Origin: Anastatus disparis
Taxonomy: Eukaryota; Arthropoda; Insecta; Hymenoptera; Eupelmidae
Direction: 5' to 3'
NCBI GenBank assembly: GCA_017163975.1
Contig: JAFFSR010000009.1
Coordinates: 868,001 to 932,000, forward strand
DNA length: 64,000 nt
In this document: positions 23,039-35,669 of the stretch, one piece after another
Layout: every line of letters starts with the position of its first letter
Numbering within the stretch: position 1 is the first letter of the stretch
Translations under genes and position numbers: made by a program
The notes under the pieces: model-generated
Told to the model about the DNA's origin: nothing
The model's database searches: none
The model's input: the letters and a program-made list of their open reading frames with translations, nothing else

Positions 23039-25093
23039 TATCGGCTTGTGTAGCACAGAGAGTAGTAGTAAGTGCGCTAAACGCGTACATATATATATAC
23101 ACAAGGGCCATGGGGGTAATAGTATAGCCGTACGTGCCTCGATCCTCGATATATCGAAACATATATAGTCACGCTTTAATGGAGAGAGACACTGAACTAT
23201 ACGTGGCTTCTCTTCTCTTCTCTTATGAAACAAAGTGCTCGAGCATTAACTGTCCTCGAGCTTTGTGCCAACCCCTTCTTTTCTCTCTTTTATACGTGTG
23301 TCAAGCCAAATGTCAGTGTTGTTGAGAGCGGAGCGTATGGCACACAGCATTTCTGCACGTGCGACGCGTACCGTAAGCTTATACGCCGCCTTCGCGCTTT
23401 CCAATATACGCTTTTCTCTCTGCTTTTCTGGATTTTACGTTTTCGTTCGTTTTCTCCTTTATTCTCTCGTTTTTTTTTTTTCTATTGTTTGATGTATTGA
23501 TTTCGAGTGCAGACGAAAACTTTACAATAAATAACATTGATTAGGGCGAGTCTAAACATGAAAAACGTTTAAGAGTTTTGTTAAACTTTAAATAGTATTG
23601 TAAAATGTTAACAATAAAACAATTTCCAATTCTCTTCGTTTTGTAACTGAAATACTCACTTATAAAAAAAAATTATTTTTTTAATAATTATAATTTTGAA
23701 GATTTAATTTAACTTAATAATAAAAAGCGATTCAACGATAAATTTTTCATGAATTTCTTTTGGTACATACAAAAACTTACTCTTTTATTTAAAAAAATTC
23801 TATGCTTTCTTTTATGTTCCTTGAATCTCTATTTAATTAAATTAAAAATGATCTTGAACAAGGATTTATTTTAGTTTTATACATGTGGCGTTTTTATAAT
23901 ACTTTAATACTCAAAAAGACCTATTTAATGAGGAAAAGAGATAAAAAGTTTAAAAAATTATGTCAGATATTGTTTTTAAGCTTTAATTCAAAGTCTTGAG
24001 ATAATATTTAATATAAGCTTTTAACATTTGTTATAAAAGGAAAAAAAATGAAATTATTCAAAGGTCAGAAGTGATGACTTTTGAAAATTGATTTGTACAT
24101 TAAATCGTGAGAGCAGCAGTGGTTAACCTTTTTCATAAAAGGGATTTTGTAAAATCGTACCCAACTTACTTAATTATCGCTGTTTTAACGAAAGTACTCT
24201 CCTTTTGCCGCTCTCTTCAATGAGTGCTGTTCTACTTTGCTGCTTACTTCCTACTTTTTTTTTTTTCTTTTTTTTTTTTATACTGCCGTAAAATTTTACT
24301 TTAAACCGTCTAAAACCAGAATCTTTCATTAAAAGCAAACGTTTTCCACGAGCAATAATGCACAGAAAAAAGTTATTGGGGCGTTACATTTTCCTCTTTT
24401 TTTCTTCACTTCTTGCCTCTCTGGCATTTCTACATTTTGACTTTTCTTGTACTTTTAGTGAAAACTTGAAAAATTCTACAATTTCGTGTTGTTATGAAGC
24501 AGAAATAACGCCAACTATTTATAAGGAAAATTTCTAGTTATTACCGTTTGAAGCAAGCCTTAAAAGTCTTTTATTTGCAATATTAAAAATTAAATATTTA
24601 AATTATGTGCTTGATTTGATCAAATTTTAATTATTTTAATTTAGAAAAATAAGTAATATTTTATTAATTTTAGTAACTTAAATGTTACATAAAATATAAA
24701 ATTTGGGATTGTTACCATTAAATAATGTAAGTCATGTGAGTTTTGAAATTCGGTGAAATTTGAAACTATAGTTATTTTAAGGGTAAATAAAGATGTTTCT
24801 GCTGGCGTATGCATTCTCTTTTCACTCATAAAACTTAGAAATTAAGGCATTTCTTAACATATTGTGTCTACAAATTTTTTTCCTGATTATTTTATCACTT
24901 TTGGCTATAAAGTTATTGAACTTTTAAAAAAGTATGTTAAAATAACATATTACTATATACTTTATCACACACAGTTGCAAACATAACTGACAGTTGCAAC
25001 TACTAATGCGGGTTGTTCTTATTATATTTTTTTAGTTATCACTCGATTTTTTTTTATTCATGAGAATAGAGTTAAGATTTACTTATAATATTT

Positions 25094-25275
25094 AAACGGA
25101 AAAAAATCGAATAAAAATTACAATGCACGGTTGGCATTGACTTTTATTAAGTCTATATGAGAAATTTTATAATATTTTAAGCAAATTTTACCAAGAATTT
25201 TTTTACCATAATGTCAATCTATGTCAATTTTACAATAAAGTATTGTAATTTTCACTCGACTTTTCTCTCCATGTA
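25094..25275. mobile_element. MITE-like element with long imperfect TIRs
   Basis: The left end reads AAACGGAAAAAAATCGAAT then AAAAATTACAAT. The right end in reverse complement reads CATGGAGAGAAAAGTCGAGT then GAAAATTACAAT. That is about 30 bp of imperfect terminal inverted repeat around about 120 bp, with a further shared inner ATTGAC block. It contains no coding sequence. The ends resemble the element at 8235-8477. Confidence 0.55.
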
Positions 25276-28200
25276 TGTTATATTATATTATATATAGCCT
25301 ATTTCACAATAAATATTACACAGCAGCATTTACTGAACCGCAATAACTTTAACATTTTTATCTTTAATTTTATTAATAACATTGTTGTAATTATTGTTTA
25401 AATTTTTTAAAATAAATAATAATAATTGACCATTTCCTTCACTTTTAATCTAGGTGTGCTATATTTAAGAAGCTATATTTTTTTCAAATTAATACTACTT
25501 TATTTTTTAAGAGATGAAAAATCAAATTAAAATTATTCCTCTATTTTGAGAAATTTTCTAATTCATTCAAAATTAATTAGATTCGCATTGTTGAAAGTAA
25601 TCTGACTGCTAACTGGATTCAATAAACGGATTAAAACGATAAGTTTGTTAATATGTGTATTTGAAAGTTTAATGTGTCTTACTGCACTCGGCGACTTTTA
25701 ATAATCTGCAGTAATCCTCTTTTTTATCGTACAAAAAATATAGGCGCATCCAAATTTAGAAGTTTGTGATTGTCATAATACGTTACAAATTCTGACACTA
25801 AATAGTACACTAAAACCAATCAGACGCTTACACCTAATATAAAGCTCAATCGATCAAAATGTTTAGAGATTTGACTTTTAACTTGTTTGCTTGTTTTTAG
25901 CATTCTTCTCTAAAGATAAAAATACGTGGGTTATAAAAATATCTATTTCTATAAAAATAAGAATAAAAAAATATAGATTTTTATGAACGAAACCTTTATT
26001 GAAGTCTAATATCGTTATAACAATATCCCTTATTTAATTTAATACGCCCATGAAAGTTACAACAATACTATTCCTCGTAATCTTTATAAAATTATTTATA
26101 CCTCATCCTGTTACAAATTTGAATCTTTTTTATAGTTAAAAAGTTAATATCCTATTTAACATCACGACTACAAAGTAATCAGCGAATAAAATATTTCCCT
26201 CTGCAAATACTCATTTACGTTGTTGTTTTTTTTTCTTCTCTTCTTTTGTCGTTCGATCATCGCAGCGATGAGTATATAGGATGCCCCACGCATACACACA
26301 CACAAAACTCGTAACACAGCTAGTAGTATAAACGGAAGAAAAAAAAAAATTAGGTCAAAGTGTTGACGAAACTAAAGCGGGAGCTCAGTGTCCAACTTGC
26401 GCAAAAGAAAACAAAACAACGAAAAAAAAAAGCTCGCAAATACAACGTTTTTTCGAAAGAGGATATACGAAATGAAGAAAAAATAGCTGAATCGTGTTTT
26501 TTTTTTGTCGGAATAGATTAAATGAAAATAATAATTTTTCGTCGAGCTTTGAAATATTCAAGGCTATTAAAAATATAATCTAAATATAAAAATTTGAGTT
26601 TGATTAAAAAAATATTTATGTATTTCTTCTAGTAAATAGTATAGAATTAAGTTACGTAGTGCATTATTACGAGTTTGCATAATAAGAGAGAAGCTCTCGT
26701 CGAAAATTTTTCCGAAAAAGTCACGTTAACGTTACGAAAAAGGGGCGACTGGTGACTTCCGTTTTTTCTCTTTCCTTAGTTGAAATTCCAAGAGTGTCTG
26801 ACTTGGCTGCGCTTTCTTTCTCTCGATTTTTTCTATTTCTACTTAACGGAGAAGCCTTTGAGGCCTACTACTGTATCCTGCTTATGAAATGTTTATTTTT
26901 TTTTTTTTTTAATATTTATTTTTCTTCCGCGTATGTAAGTTCTTTGTGTCTTTATGCTCTCTTTCTGGCTTTTTGAACTAACGGCCGGACGCGCATGACC
27001 GGTCAGTCAGAGAGAAATATATATATATATGTTTAAAAGACCTTTCATTTAGTTTTTGGGCGTGTACATTTTAAGTAAACGTTCCTTTTTTTACGGACTC
27101 GGTTTTCTATATATATACCGGCAGCTTTAAAAAGAAAGCATTGTCTTTGATTCACGGTCACTTTTTTTTTTTTTTTTATTTTCTTTATTTTAAAGCTTTT
27201 TAAATCGCTTTTTATTCTAGGCTTCTCTCTGTAATACCTTGACTGTCGTTTTAATCGTTGCCGAATGCCGGATTACGGCTTTATGACTTTTCAAGCTTTT
27301 GCTTTTGCTAAATACTTTTTTGTACAAGCCCTTTTTTCAATGGCGATTCTTAGGAGGAGAAAAAAAAACTATAAATTTTTAATGCTTTATGAAGAATTCT
27401 TTATACAGACTACTTTGCGTATAGCTTGTGACTCTTTTGTGAGAGGGTTGAAGTAACTTTCGTTTTTTAAAAAAATTTTCAGACATATTGTATTGCATTA
27501 TACTGTATTTCGTTTAAATAATGTTAATTATATTAAAATTATTAATATTTAATAATATCAAACTTGTTAGATTCCTGCTAACATAACATTAATTTTTGCT
27601 TTTCCAAATGAAACTTTGTTTATAATGTTGAAAATTATGCTTGCGACATTCCAACTGAATTATTTTACTGCTATAATCAAATACCTTTATGTATCAATCA
27701 TATTCGTATTAAAACTTTATATTAAAAAGATAATTTAATTAATATAAATTAATTAAATGATTGTTATTTTTCTATGTTAAAATACAAGAATTTTTTTTTA
27801 TTCTAAAGATTCTTGAATTTATACCCTTTCACGATTATTACAAAAATATTCTCCATTGAACAACACTAATTCGTAGCTAACTTTGTATTTTTAGCTGGCA
27901 TACCTTTTTACGCGTCGCTTAAACTCAACTTCTTTTCCAATTTTCTTGGAATTAAAAACAATAAACACACGTGATTTAACTGATTCATAAATTTAACCGG
28001 CTTCATTCAAAAGCCGCAATAACTTACAGCTAGAACTTGTATCCGGAAAGCCGAGGGCCTCGTGTAAGGCCAGTGAAATTTAATTAAGACCATTGTTTCC
28101 GTACAATCAAAGTTAAATTTAAAAATATTTGTTTTTTTTTAATGTTATTAAAACTTCATATGTTTTAATTAAGAAAGAAATTAAGAGGATCAAAATACGT

Positions 28201-29207
28201 ATTGAAATGTTTGAAAAAATTTTTATTAATATTATTTTTAACTGATTGGAACAGAAATTCTTCTTTTGAATATTAAAATATTTTATCTAGTGGAAAATTT
28301 AAAATAGCTTTCTCGTTAAAATAACTTTTTATTCGTAAATTTTTAATCTTACGAGATTCCTGATCAAGGTTTCAATCGATTAGCATAACTTATGAATAAA
28401 TCGCCATCGACGCAGACGAGAAAATCTAAATTTATAATAAAAAAGAAAGAAATTAATTGATATGCGATAAATATGCAAAGGTTAAAGCTGTATTGAAAGA
28501 TCGGCAAAGCGATTAATTTTCAATATTATAAAAGAAATCGTTTATTGCTAACGGACAAATTTTCGCGATGCTCGAGCGACTTGTTTTTCTCTGTCTAATA
28601 CACACGCTCTGCGTGTATGTACGTTTGGCTTTTTCACAAGTATAGGCTACTATGGTCGTTTTTATTGTTATTATTTTCTCGCTTGAATAATTTATGAAGC
28701 AGCGGTGCAAGCGGATGTACATTGTTACTTTTTTTTTTTTTCTTTCAATTTTTTTAAAAGTTTTTTCTTTTACCGTTATTATATATTTTTCGGTGCATCC
28801 TCTCTTTATATATGCATATAATAATCTCATGGAATATAAAAAAAAAATACATCACTAACCTGCTCCAAGCGCTTTTAACATACAAAAGGATCGAGTCGTA
28901 TAATGAATTGTTAATAATTGAAATAAATATTAAAAATAAAGCGATTAAACTCAGTGTGTGGATGTATACGCGTCTACATGGATAAAAATAAAAAAAAAAA
29001 TTTATAAAAGCAATGCGTATTTATTGTATGCATTCGGGTGGCATGAAGTAATTACTCGACAAAACGCTGCTGTGTAGATTTAAAGTGCCTTGTATTTTCA
29101 TAACAGAAGCGCTAATAACGAGCGATGTAATATTTCAATTGGAATAATAAGCGCTGATTATTCGGCCACTCGTCTTCGTTAAACGTCCCGTCAACTACAC
29201 GCCACAC

Positions 29208-29210
<3 letters not shown>

Positions 29211-29252
<42 letters not shown>
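29211..29252. repeat. (TA)21 microsatellite
   Basis: Forty-two bases of uninterrupted TA, followed by TACGTATACGCGCAC-type alternating purine-pyrimidine sequence. Confidence 0.95.
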
Positions 29253-29253
<1 letters not shown>

Positions 29254-30186
29254 GTATACGCGCACCCTTTCGACGTACACACTGATTTTATCCATTAAAA
29301 AAAAAAAAAATCAACCTTTCAATAATAAGCGACGTGCCAACGTTGACAGGGCTTATTAAAATGAAAATCAATACATACAAACGTTTTGCTTTTATGCGTA
29401 TATACACACCGATCATTATTTATCGGCAGCGCTTTATTACACACCAGCTCCAAAGTCATTTGACAACATAAACAACTTTGTAATAAGGATAAAAGTTTAT
29501 TAATACCGTGTTTAATGTTTCGTTCCTTTTTATCCAATCTTTTTTTAATGCCTCGGTCTCTAATAATAATATTTTTATGCCATTGATTAATTAATCATTT
29601 AGAAAATTGATATCGTCATTTAAATTTTAATGGAATTTCACATTTTATTTTCAAGGCTTCAAGCTGAAATTTCTTCAAGTTCTTAATTGGAAGTTTTTAT
29701 TTTTAGAAAATATAAATTTTAAATAATAAATCTTGATTTAATGGAATTTCGTCGGAAATACTTTATATATATATTATTATAAGAATTTTTCCTTTTTCCA
29801 TCTAAATTGTAAATTTTGTCTTGCCACTTATGATCTTGTAAATTATGAAAAATTATCATAAAAGTATGGCTTACGTGTCAAATTGTTATTCAAAATGGGT
29901 GACATCTTTAATTCCCTAAACATCTTTAAGTTTCTCCCCATCCCGACCCTTATCACCTTTTTCCCGGGCAAAGCCCTATAGCAACCATTTTTCATCAATC
30001 CATTCTCTTAAGTTCGATCAATCGTAGCTTTTAAGTGTCTAAAAAAAGGCGTTGACAGAATAAAAGAGAGAGAGAGGAAAAAAGAGGATGACAAAGTTAG
30101 AGTATTCTTTGCTCTTGTCGCAGACGTAAACGTAATTTTCTCCGGTTCTACCATTCTCCGCTGAAGCTTAACTTCTCTTTCTCCCG

Positions 30187-30190
<4 letters not shown>

Positions 30191-30225
<35 letters not shown>
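30191..30225. repeat. (TA)n microsatellite
   Basis: About 35 bases of uninterrupted TA within a GC-richer patch. It generates Tyr-Ile frames on both strands that are not genes. Confidence 0.95.
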
Positions 30226-30228
<3 letters not shown>

Positions 30229-31629
30229 CGCGTCTCTCTGGCGAGTGCACTGGCCTCCGAACACGTCGCTAACGTAAGTCGCTCTTGCTTTCTCTCTTTC
30301 CTTTCCCTTTAACTCTTGGTGTATAGGATATTCATAGCTGAGGGCTTCCATGGAACTCTCCGTGAACCGAAGCTATTCGTGGCTTTTCTTCTTCTCTCTC
30401 TTTCTCTCTTTCCCCCTATATAAAGGTATATACAGACATAGTATGGGTCTTATATGTACTCGGTCTCTGGAATCGCGACACGATGGAGAAAACGACGTTG
30501 CTGCTATTGCCGCGCTGCACTGCCACTCTCTCCGTAGTCTTGGACGTAATTTATTTTTAAACCGCGTCGCCCAGCCGTCGTGCAAAAAGGCCCTCTATAC
30601 GGCCTTTTTATTTATAGGCCTTTTAAGCTCCCAAGCGCAAGTGGAATCCCTTATATACTCGATTCTTTTTCCTAACTTCGTTGGCCTGGAGTACTAAAGT
30701 TTCTCTCTTTTTTCTTTTTCTCGTGTCTTGTTAGGCTTTTTTTTCCTGGTTTAGAAAAGCGGATTTTCGGTTGAACGCTTAGAGCCGATAAGTGAAGGTT
30801 AAGAAAATAGAAAATAAAGGACGAGACAGGCTAACACATTCGAGTGAACTAATTTTCACGAGCGACGTTAGGTCTACATAATAACACAAGGTGGGCATAT
30901 AAAAGCAAAGAAAATCAACGTATCTATTTTAGCTTAGGACTTTTAATGGGCCTATAGCTCAATTAAGCATGACACCCGACAACACACGGAAACTATTAAA
31001 AATAAAGCATTCTTTAACCAAATGATACAAAGAGAAAAAATATAAAAGAGGGGCTTGAAACTAGGGAAGAAGGCTGCCGAGGCGTGATTTTACAAACAAA
31101 GTCTTTCGAGTAACCCACCGAGTGTAAATATACGTCGAAAAAAAAAGCGGGTGCGGAAAAAAATTAGTTTTTCGAGAAAATATATGGTATTAGGAGTGTA
31201 GGTTGGACGTTCTCCCCCAATCTGTTGTGGAACAAGCGAGAGGAAACGAACATTTGTTAATGGAGTAATCACCCATCTGTATTGAGTCTGTTAACGAGGT
31301 ATACTAAATTTTTGGATTTTTGGAATGCGCATCACTCGTTTGTTTTTCATGGGATCTTATAATTTTCACAGATGCTTTATCACTTGATACTTGAGTATAA
31401 CAAAGAATAATAGTATTGTTACATCTAAATTATTAATTAAACTTAAAAATACTTTAACACTATAACCTAATACACTTTTACAAAATAACAGTATATTCTT
31501 TATTGATTAAAACGAACTCAAATCATCTGATGATCATAAAAAACTAACTTATTTACATGAACATCGTAAATACATAAACATGATCTTCAACTTTTCTTTT
31601 TAGCAGCTTCTATCATTCGACAATTTCCA

Positions 31630-31878
31630 TATTGCAACAGTATTAATAACATCAAAATGACAATAAAAATGACAATAGTTTATGATAATGTATCAAAGAC
31701 TGTCATTATAAACAAAAATTACCATAGTAGATAGTAAAATTCACTAAAAGCATCACAGCTTTTATGATAATTCTAATAATTTTATTAATTACTATAGTAA
31801 TTTTTGGCCATGATGGCAGCATGTGACAACATTACCATAAACTATAGTAGTTATTACTAAAATATTTCTTTTAGTGCA
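31630..31878. mobile_element. Palindromic MITE-like element
   Basis: Two arms of about 100 bp are imperfect inverted copies. ACAATAGTTTATGATAATGT (left, 31672-31691) pairs with ACTATAGTTTATGGTAATGT (right arm, reverse complement). Further in, AAAAATTACCATAGTAGAT pairs with AAAAATTACTATAGTAATT. The right outer end reads TGCACTAAAAGAAATATT in reverse complement. No coding capacity is present. Inner sequence ATCAAAGACTGTCATTAT resembles the element at 8594-8762, and the many ACTATA/TATAGT words resemble the one at 60821-61024. Confidence 0.6.
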
Positions 31879-32278
31879 TAAGTGAAAAAGTTCTTTTATT
31901 TCTATATCATATAAGCTTACGATAGTACAGTCATAAGAATAAAAATTTAAAAATACAATTGAAAGTTTGAGACAATAAACATTCGTAAATGGTATGAAAA
32001 TAAATCTTAAGTAAAGAAAAAAATAAGATTTATTATTTAAAAGGTCGCTGTAATTTGAAAAATGTGAGCTTGTAGCAGTATCTGTCCCAGAGGTGTATTT
32101 ACCTATAGCGAAACAAGGTACTCTCAGTTCTTGTCTTTGCGTGTAAATATCCTTGCAGTTTGGCGAAAAGTTAGCGAAGCCCTAGGAAATTTAGGATACC
32201 TCGGAGAGAGCTAGTAGGTATATCCCTCGTATTGCTCTAATTCGTCGAGTCAACGCTCTGGAGAAGTATAGCGTGCTG

Positions 32279-32302
32279 TATATATATATATATATATATA
32301 TA
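32279..32302. repeat. (TA)n microsatellite
   Basis: About 24 bases of uninterrupted TA in a GC-richer patch. Confidence 0.9.
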
Positions 32303-33243
32303 CACAAGAGTCATATACGGTAACAACAATTTCTCGAGAAGTCGTGCTTGCAATTGTCCTCTGTTGTCTTGTGTTGTTACACGTAGGGTGGGTTGCTTTA
32401 TTGTTACGCTACATAATACATGCGCCATACACGTCCATCTCTTTCTCTTTCTTCTTCTTCTTCTTAGCCCCGGTGTGTCTAAAGTTTGCCAGTTTACTCT
32501 CTCTCTCTCTTCGAACTTCTGTCGTGCCAGCAGCCTACTTAGTTATCTGCTACGTTCTGGATGCTGCCAAGACATCGTGTGGCCACTCTTAGCTAAATCT
32601 CTCGTTCTCTCTCTCTCTCTCTCTCTTACTTTTGCTCCTTTTCCAGCAGCTGGTCGCTTTTAGCTCTTTCCTGTCGGTTGCGCACACTTCCGTCCGCTTG
32701 TTTCTCCAAAGCTTCTCTCTATCTTTTCAAGTATACGAGAGAACACATGGAGGTGAAATACTGTTTTAGTAATTGGCGGCCACATCAAATGCCTAAGAAC
32801 ACGACAGTTCAGATCAACGGCTTTTGGGAAATTTGTTGGAAATTTTCAATCTATAGCATACATTGAATTCCATTATAAAGAAAGACCTTAATTTATTGGA
32901 AATTAAAGAATATGATAATATACAATGAGTATACTGATTTTTTGCACATTTAGTTAATTGACTGTGATAGCAACTTTAAGTGCAATATTTATATTTGTAC
33001 ATTGTGTAAAACTTCATGTGCAATATTTGTATCTATACATTGCATTACAAGCTTTTTGTATTTTAATATAAATGAATGAATATATCCATCTGTCTATACA
33101 GTTTTTTAACATAGAAAGTGATTCACATATATTTTATACACATATTATTTTAAAATACAAAATAATATTAATGCATAAATAATATCCACACTCATCTAAA
33201 CTATACATATCAAGTATTTATTCGTTGCATGTATTTTTTTGTA

Positions 33244-33248
<5 letters not shown>

Positions 33249-33312
<64 letters not shown>
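33249..33312. repeat. (AT)32 microsatellite
   Basis: The longest simple repeat in the window, about 64 bases of uninterrupted AT. It creates a spurious Tyr/Ile-rich frame. Confidence 0.95.
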
Positions 33313-33316
<4 letters not shown>

Positions 33317-35652
33317 GAATTTATTTTTTTTGATTATAAAATAATCTGTACAAAATATATATGTGTAGCATATTTTACGAGTACAATTTACGTGTGCAGT
33401 TTGTATATGTTGAAAAAATCGGTATGTTCATACACAATAAACTCTTTGCTGTAAATAATAAATTATTGTTGCAGCAATAAAAATGATTTCACACTGAATT
33501 AAACAAAACAATTGAAAACAACTAATGAAAGAGCATTAAATTATTAATTTTATCTGAAAACTAGTTCTTTTTTTTTAAAATCCTATGATTTAGCACGGTA
33601 ATGGAAGGTTATGAAAAGTATATGAAAAATGGACCAATTTGGAACTGTTCCGAGCTATTTTATTGATAGATGAGTTTTATTGCTGAAGAATTAATGTTCT
33701 TATCGTCGGTTTTCAGATCATTATATCAAAATCCTTTATAAAGTTTTTGGGTATTTAAAGCTACGTTTATTTAACTCTTAAACTCTAAAATATTAGAAAA
33801 ATTAATAAATATGCAATTTAATTAAACTAAAAAAAAAATAATGTCGTATACTTGATATGAAAATTTTTCATTTTCAAGTATTTCATACTGTAAATCATAT
33901 AAACCAATGCTTACTTTGAAAGAATTTGTTATATGCATACTCTGACACAATTATAACGCTGTAGATAGTGATATTAAAATTTTTATTAAAATATTCTCGA
34001 CGTTATGAAGTTGCACGCCAAGATGCATACGTACACTGCCATGTGCACTTGCACACGACTTTTTTTTTCCTTCATAACATTCATACCTAGCCGTATATAA
34101 CATTCTTGCGCGCAATGACTTTTCTAAGCAAACTTTTGCATCTCCCGTCCATTTTATTTTATTCGCTTTTTTTTTCTTGATAAAACTTTTTCATTTTTTT
34201 TTCTCTTTTAAGGATGAACATTTAATTCTAAAAAAAGAAGGTCCCCGCATAACATCCTTTCACGATACCGTGGCGCCCGTGCACGTTTCTCCATACCGAC
34301 GAAAAGTAAACTTGTTAACTGGCAGAGGAGCCGGAAGTAAGGATCATTCTCTCATCGCGGACTTGTGCTATTCCTACATCAACTGTAAAGCGCAATTGTT
34401 GAGATAAGTTTAAAGTTTAAAGTTGAAAAAATAAGAAAGAGAGAGAGATAGATAAAGCGAAGTAAAGAAAGAAAAAAAAATTTAGTTCTCTCTTACCTTA
34501 CTTTGCGTTATACTTCTCGCCTCAACACGACCCAAGTTGCTTTAGCACGCTTCGTATAACATTGCTTCTATTTCTTAACTTTTTTTCTTTGCATTTATCC
34601 CCCGTTGGCGTTGAATAAAAATAAAAATAAAAATAATACCACGAATAGAAGAGAGGACTTTAATGAAATTTCTTGCCTTCTTTTTTTTTATTATTATTTT
34701 TGTTGCACTCCTATTCTGGCCACTTAATTGAGCCACGCAAATTGTATAACGAATATATTTATAATTTTACCGTCGAGTAATAAAACAACGCGGGAGCGCG
34801 CGTGCTGCTCTCTCTCGTTTTCTAACGAGATTCCGAATGTAACGTAATCATTCATTCGTATCGTGTGGCACTATTTTTTTTTTTTTATTTTTTAATCTAT
34901 TTTTAAAGAAAACTTTGAATATTTATATGCGGATTGTATTTTGCTCCAGTAAATGGGTTTTTTTTTTTCATTAATGAAATTACGTTATCTAATAGTTTTT
35001 CAGTTTTAGGATTGAAAAAAAATAACCTTTTTTAATAAATCCCGCTTCTCTCGACTGTAAAATTGAAGTAACGATGTTAAATGAGAAAAATTTTTAATAT
35101 TTAGTAATAAATAAGTTGAGTATATTAAAACGTACGTTTAATAATACTTGCTTTTTTATCAAGATATTCTTATTAAAAAATTATAATTAATGTGAAAAAA
35201 CTCAAGAAACATCAGTATTATCGTAGAATGAAAAATCATAAAAATTGCGCAAAAATTAAAAACCAATTGATCTGTAATTATATTATTGAATTTTAATACG
35301 AATTTACATAAGACCCTTTTGATTGAACTGAAATCGCTCAATAGGGTAGCTTATTTTGACAATTACAAAGCTTTACCCTTCTTACAATTTGGCTCTATTG
35401 AAATTATACAATGCGTATATAATGAACTTCGACACGCGCGTATGGTAAAAGGGACAGCAGAAAAGCAAAAAAGAAAGAAAAAGAAAAATAAAAAGAAGAA
35501 AGAATTTTAGCACTTTGATCGTTGCTTTAATAACGAGTGCATTAGGAACAGACAATACAATTAGCCACTCTCACGAGGCGGCGTTCTCGCACGGCTTTTC
35601 TCTCTGTAGTTTGCTCTCAGGCAGGCGCCGAAAGAAATTCGTTGAGTTTGGG

Positions 35653-35669
35653 TGCTGCTGCTGCTGCTG
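35653..35669. repeat. (TGC)n microsatellite
   Basis: Five to six CTG units followed by a degenerate TACTGCTGCTACTGG continuation. Such repeats can encode polyglutamine or polyalanine, but no extended coding frame surrounds this one. Confidence 0.85.

Larger units (their letters stand above)
19521..25093. other. Gene-empty stretch
   Basis: AT-rich DNA with GC-richer patches at about 20810-21420 and 22900-23520. The first includes a (TC)n run at 21262-21285. A T/C-rich homopolymer stretch lies near 24250-24280. Two DNA hairpins are annotated separately (22693-22732 and 23015-23038). Short frames, including a 93-codon one at 22310-22591 on the minus strand, have low complexity and no recognisable domain. 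Confidence 0.55.
25276..31629. other. Gene-empty stretch with several microsatellites
   Basis: AT-rich DNA with CpG-richer patches at about 26220-26480, 26680-27450, 28540-29540 and 29930-31280. Frames in the 30-31 kb patch are dominated by TA and TC repeats. The patch at about 29000-29200 is less repetitive and could be regulatory, but nothing in it identifies a function. Confidence 0.5.

Noticed and set aside
29211..29252. CRISPR or tandem-repeat array
   Set aside because: Only simple dinucleotide repeats occur. There are no spaced direct repeats with unique spacers anywhere in the window.
33239..33454. 71-codon frame rich in Tyr-Ile
   Set aside because: Translation of the (AT)32 microsatellite and flanks.
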